DNA of 64,000 nucleotides from Bradyrhizobium sp. 21 (GTDB lineage: Bacteria; Pseudomonadota; Alphaproteobacteria; Rhizobiales; Xanthobacteraceae): assembly GCF_023073335.1 (NCBI RefSeq), contig NZ_JADPJG010000012.1, positions 62,001 through 126,000 on the forward strand. Reading direction: 5' to 3'. How positions within the stretch are numbered: the stretch's first letter is position 1; each line of letters opens with the position of its first letter. The notes under the pieces are model-generated. The model was not told the DNA's origin, did no database searches, and worked only from the letters and a program-made list of their open reading frames with translations. Below, in pieces: positions 61,614-64,000 of this stretch. Made by a program: the position numbers and the translations under genes.

Positions 61614-62912
61614 ATGGACGAGCCCAAATCGCTGACGAGTACATTCGCGAAGACCGCAAACTTCTCCATCCACCAGGTCGATAACGTGTTCAGGGACGCC
61701 GCACAGCCCGCCGCGGCGGCCGCCGCCCGGGTTGCGCCTCCGCAGGTCACCCCGCCGCCGATCCTCGGTCCGCTATCGGCTTTCACGGGCACGTTCACTG
61801 GACAGGGATTCAATACGATCTTCCGGCCCGACAGCAAGATCACGCCGACAGCGATGCCGGGACCGATCAACACCACGGACCCGGACGACAACGTGCTGGA
61901 GCTGAACCTCACCGACGAGACGATGTCCTTCTCGAACAATCTCGGCTCGATCCCCAATCGCGGCTCGCAGCAGCAGGCAGACGCATTCCTGAACGGCGTG
62001 CCGTATCTTCAGACCATCAACGACGTCACCACGGGAACGCCTGTCGGCATCCACTTCGAGCCTGGCATCTGGCTGGCAGTGCCGGCCACCACCCATCCGA
62101 ACGAGCCGTTCACCGTTGCGCGCATGGCATCTATCCCTCACGGCACGACGATCACCGCGCAGGGGACTGCGCTGCCACCCGTCGCCGGCAAGCCGACGAT
62201 CGCGGCGATCGACATCACCCCGTTCATCGGCGGCAATCCGAACAACAAGATCCCGTTCCAGAACCAGACCGCGACTAACAAGAACACCCGCAGGCTGCCG
62301 CAGGATCTGACCGCGCTGATGGCCTCCGGCAAGCTCACCCAGGCCATGATCACCGACCCGAACACAATGCTGCGCGATCAGATCGCCAATCAGACCATCA
62401 CCCAGACCATCGTCATCGAGACGTCGACGAAGCCCGGTACGCCGCTGTCCGGCGGACCTTTGCCGGCCATCCCCGCGCCCGGCCCGCATCCGCAGGCGCC
62501 GAACTTCGCCGGCGGCACCTCGAACATCGCATTCCTTCAGGGCTTGCCCGTTCCGCCGCCCGGCGGCAACGGCGCGAACGCCAACGCCTTCCAGATGGAC
62601 GCGGTGTTCTGGATCGAAACGGTGGTTTACGACATCGACGTGCCGCACCTGCCGCCGGGAACGCCGCCGGTGATCCTGCAACCGCGCCAGAGAGGCAGCG
62701 TGCCGCTGGTTCCGAGCTTCGTCGCCGCGATCCCGTTCGTCCCCAACAAGGGCTTCAAGGGCGGCCACGTCAGGGTGGCGACGACGCAGATCCAGTACTC
62801 ACAGAAGGTCATGCTGGATTTCGCCGGCCTGACCTGGCCGCACGTCTCCGTCGCATCGCTGGTGCCGGCCGCGCCGGTGCCGATCCCGGACCATCTTCTG
62901 CCGCTGACCTGA
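61614..62912 (+). CDS. Uncharacterised beta-rich protein
   Basis: A 432-residue protein without signal peptide or membrane helix. The start has an Ala/Pro-rich segment (about 31-50). The body holds GTFTGQGFNTIFRP, LELNLTDETMSFSNNLGS, HFEPGIWLAVPATT and ARMASIPHGTTI, beta-strand-like blocks somewhat like calycin or nitrobindin barrels, then a Pro-rich linker (GGPLPAIPAPGPH) and a second beta region. GAGG precedes the ATG. I cannot assign it to a functional family; heme or small-molecule binding is only a guess. Confidence 0.7.
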   Translation: MDEPKSLTSTFAKTANFSIHQVDNVFRDAAQPAAAAAARVAPPQVTPPPILGPLSAFTGTFTGQGFNTIFRPDSKITPTAMPGPINTTDPDDNVLELNLTDETMSFSNNLGSIPNRGSQQQADAFLNGVPYLQTINDVTTGTPVGIHFEPGIWLAVPATTHPNEPFTVARMASIPHGTTITAQGTALPPVAGKPTIAAIDITPFIGGNPNNKIPFQNQTATNKNTRRLPQDLTALMASGKLTQAMITDPNTMLRDQIANQTITQTIVIETSTKPGTPLSGGPLPAIPAPGPHPQAPNFAGGTSNIAFLQGLPVPPPGGNGANANAFQMDAVFWIETVVYDIDVPHLPPGTPPVILQPRQRGSVPLVPSFVAAIPFVPNKGFKGGHVRVATTQIQYSQKVMLDFAGLTWPHVSVASLVPAAPVPIPDHLLPLT

Positions 62913-63171
62913 GCGGAGGCTGAGGCGGGATGCGGACCTCGGTCACTGGGAATGAGCGGCAACGCGCCGCCCGCATCTCGTCAGGAGGTGCGGGCCGTGC
63001 CCGGGATCGCGAAGATCCCTTGCCGGAGCGGCGAAAGAAAATCGGCGCGGTCCTCAGTTCGTTGAGGCTGTGCCTGACGCGCTTGGCCTGGATCGATTTG
63101 ACCGCCGCAAGGGAGGATCGCGGTGGCTTGCGATCAAAAGTACACCTGCGCCCGTTGGGCTTGGGCGTGGC
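62913..63171. other. Intergenic region, no gene seen
   Basis: No supported coding frame. It holds the 3' flank of the uncharacterised gene. A stem-loop at the tRNA end is listed separately. Confidence 0.5.
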
Positions 63172-63202
63172 ATCCTTCTCTCGGCTATCGCGAGCGAAGG
63201 AT
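63172..63202 (-). terminator. Candidate tRNA-Val terminator hairpin
   Basis: On the minus strand just after the CCA end, ATCCTTC pairs with GAAGGAT (63172-63178 with 63196-63202) and an inner CTCG/CGAG pair extends the stem. There is no clear U-run, so confidence is low. Confidence 0.35.
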
Positions 63203-63276
63203 GGTGGGCGCGACAGGGATCGAACCTGTGACCCCTACCATGTCAAGGTAGTGCTCTCCCGCTGAGCTACGCGCCC
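63202..63276 (-). tRNA. tRNA-Val (anticodon GAC)
   Basis: 75 bases read on the minus strand fold as a cloverleaf. The acceptor stem GGGCGCG/CGCGCCC is perfect, the anticodon stem is CTACC/GGTAG with loop TTGACAT and anticodon GAC (valine), and the T-loop GTTCGATCC is standard. The 3' CCA is encoded. Confidence 0.97.
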
Positions 63277-63350
63277 TAGATGTCGTCTAGATCGGGTCGG
63301 GTCCCTATAACGGCTCAGCGGAGCCGGTGCAAGGACGGAAGGGGGCCGAT

Positions 63351-63710
63351 TTAGGCCGCCAGCATCTTGTTCACTTCGCTGACCAATTCGCGCAGATGCA
63401 CGGGCTTGGACAGCACCTTGGCGTTCTTGGGGGCGTCCGAATCCGAGTTCAGGGCGACCGCGGCGAAGCCGGTGATGAACATGATCTTGATGTCGGGGTC
63501 GAGTTCCGAGGCCCTGCGGGCGAGCTCGATGCCGTCCATCTCCGGCATCACGATGTCGGTGAGCAGCATCTCGAACGGCTCTTCCCGCAGCCGCTGATAG
63601 GCGGCCATGCCGTTGTCGTGGGACGAAACCTGAAAACCGGCGTTTTCCAGCGCCTTGACCAGGAAACGGCGCATGTCGTTGTCGTCTTCGGCGAGCAGGA
63701 TTTTTGCCAT
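63351..63710 (-). CDS. cpdR: CpdR-like single-domain response regulator
   Basis: A 119-residue receiver domain with no output domain. The acidic pocket is Asp9/Asp10, the phospho-accepting Asp is Asp52 in LLTDIVMP, and Lys is in VLSKPVHLRELV. The MAKILLAEDD opening and the MFITGFAAVAL block match CpdR of alphaproteobacteria, which controls ClpXP localisation and degradation of cell-cycle proteins. The ATG at 63710 gives the family length. The gene is 74 bp from the tRNA-Val gene on the same strand. Confidence 0.95.
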   Translation of the reverse strand: MAKILLAEDDNDMRRFLVKALENAGFQVSSHDNGMAAYQRLREEPFEMLLTDIVMPEMDGIELARRASELDPDIKIMFITGFAAVALNSDSDAPKNAKVLSKPVHLRELVSEVNKMLAA

Positions 63711-64000
63711 AGCGGAAACGTCGAATCCCCAGAGGAGGTCAGCAGAGGTCACTAAGCCCGACGGAGGGTAAATTTGGGGTGAAAATCTTTACCCTCGGCA
63801 GCTCGCGCTGCGGTCCCTTCTGAACCGGAATGCGGCACGAAGCAATCGAGCCGCGCCTGCCGATCCCCACCTCGCTGCCCGCAGGGTTAAGACATGTTCC
63901 AGCGCAGATCACATCTTTTCGCTTGGCAGGATGGTTGCGATTCCGGACAATGGCGACACATAAGAGCCGCTCGACCGGCCGAATCAATTCGCCAAAGCCT
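63711..64000. other. Upstream region of cpdR
   Basis: 290 bases with no gene I would defend. A minus-strand frame (63739-63987) is open but its residues look random. The cpdR promoter is expected here. Confidence 0.4.

Noticed and set aside
63880-63900. TTAACC-like half site resembling a CtrA box upstream of cpdR
   Set aside because: Only one half site is present with no second TTAA at the right spacing.
63739-63987. 82-codon minus-strand frame upstream of cpdR
   Set aside because: Composition is random and it overlaps the cpdR start region.
1-64000. CRISPR arrays, insertion sequences, prophage or integrative elements
   Set aside because: No regularly spaced direct repeats, transposase, integrase or terminal inverted repeats were seen.

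Overview
The window is a high-GC alphaproteobacterial chromosome segment. Gene content points to Bradyrhizobium or a close relative in the Nitrobacteraceae: a CpdR response regulator, many solute-binding proteins and catabolic oxidoreductases, LysR/TetR/Lrp regulators beside small operons, a tRNA-Val and short REP-like palindromes at gene ends. The genus is an inference from family composition; no marker gene that would prove it is present. I see no prophage, integrase, transposase or CRISPR array, so this looks like core or long-settled accessory chromosome.

Layout. 1-5.3 kb: surface-polysaccharide genes (methyltransferase, Wzz/BY-kinase-like chain-length protein, WecG/TagA glycosyltransferase, GalE). 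5.5-10 kb: a small hypothetical gene convergent with a 1371-residue protein of five tandem GAF domains plus intact GGDEF and EAL domains. 10.3-13.5 kb: a catabolic operon (Ldh_2-type dehydrogenase, flavin monooxygenase, FAH-family hydrolase). 13.6-16.4 kb: a LysR regulator divergent from three genes for one exported and two membrane proteins of unknown role. 16.5-22 kb: an Lrp regulator divergent from a fused indolepyruvate ferredoxin oxidoreductase, followed by an amidase. 22-26.6 kb: a LysR-controlled HlyD/EmrB-type efflux operon with an AhpD-like protein. 26.9-32.6 kb, minus strand: M20 hydrolase, polar amino-acid ABC transporter and D-amino-acid transaminase. 32.8-41.5 kb: a second flavin monooxygenase, a benzoylformate-decarboxylase-like enzyme, GFA-like protein, Old Yellow Enzyme, outer-membrane beta-barrel, aldehyde dehydrogenase and an SDR. 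41.6-44.5 kb: zinc ribbon, Rieske protein and two amidohydrolases. 44.7-46.5 kb: YiaAB and PspA genes divergent from a TetR regulator, with three matching palindromes between them. 46.6-49.7 kb: dihydropyrimidinase and a Tat-exported solute-binding protein. 49.9-56.5 kb: a histidine-kinase remnant, a 46-residue membrane protein, AlkB-like dioxygenase, tandem DUF3606 protein with an H1-like tail, amine oxidase, exported proteins and a LivK-like binding protein. 56.7-60.7 kb: adenylate cyclase with a CxxCH sensor domain, mandelate-racemase-like enzyme, RidA and Nudix. 60.7-64 kb: a small exported protein behind an amidohydrolase-family remnant, an uncharacterised 432-residue protein, tRNA-Val(GAC) and cpdR.

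How the genes work together. Most of the window is transport plus peripheral catabolism of organic and amino acids, in short operons each with its own regulator. Four signal-transduction parts stand out: the GAF5-GGDEF-EAL protein (c-di-GMP), the CxxCH adenylate cyclase (cAMP), the PspA/TetR envelope module and CpdR (cell-cycle proteolysis). Several proteins lack a residue their family normally needs: the Wzz ATPase Walker-A lysine, one zinc site of the GFA protein, the alpha/beta-hydrolase serine, and the mandelate-racemase Lys166 (Arg here). The best leads for something undescribed are the TetR/PspA/YiaAB module with three operators, the strictly periodic GAF array, the Lys-to-Arg racemase homologue, the double-DUF3606 H1-like protein, and the two-amidohydrolase/Rieske cluster.
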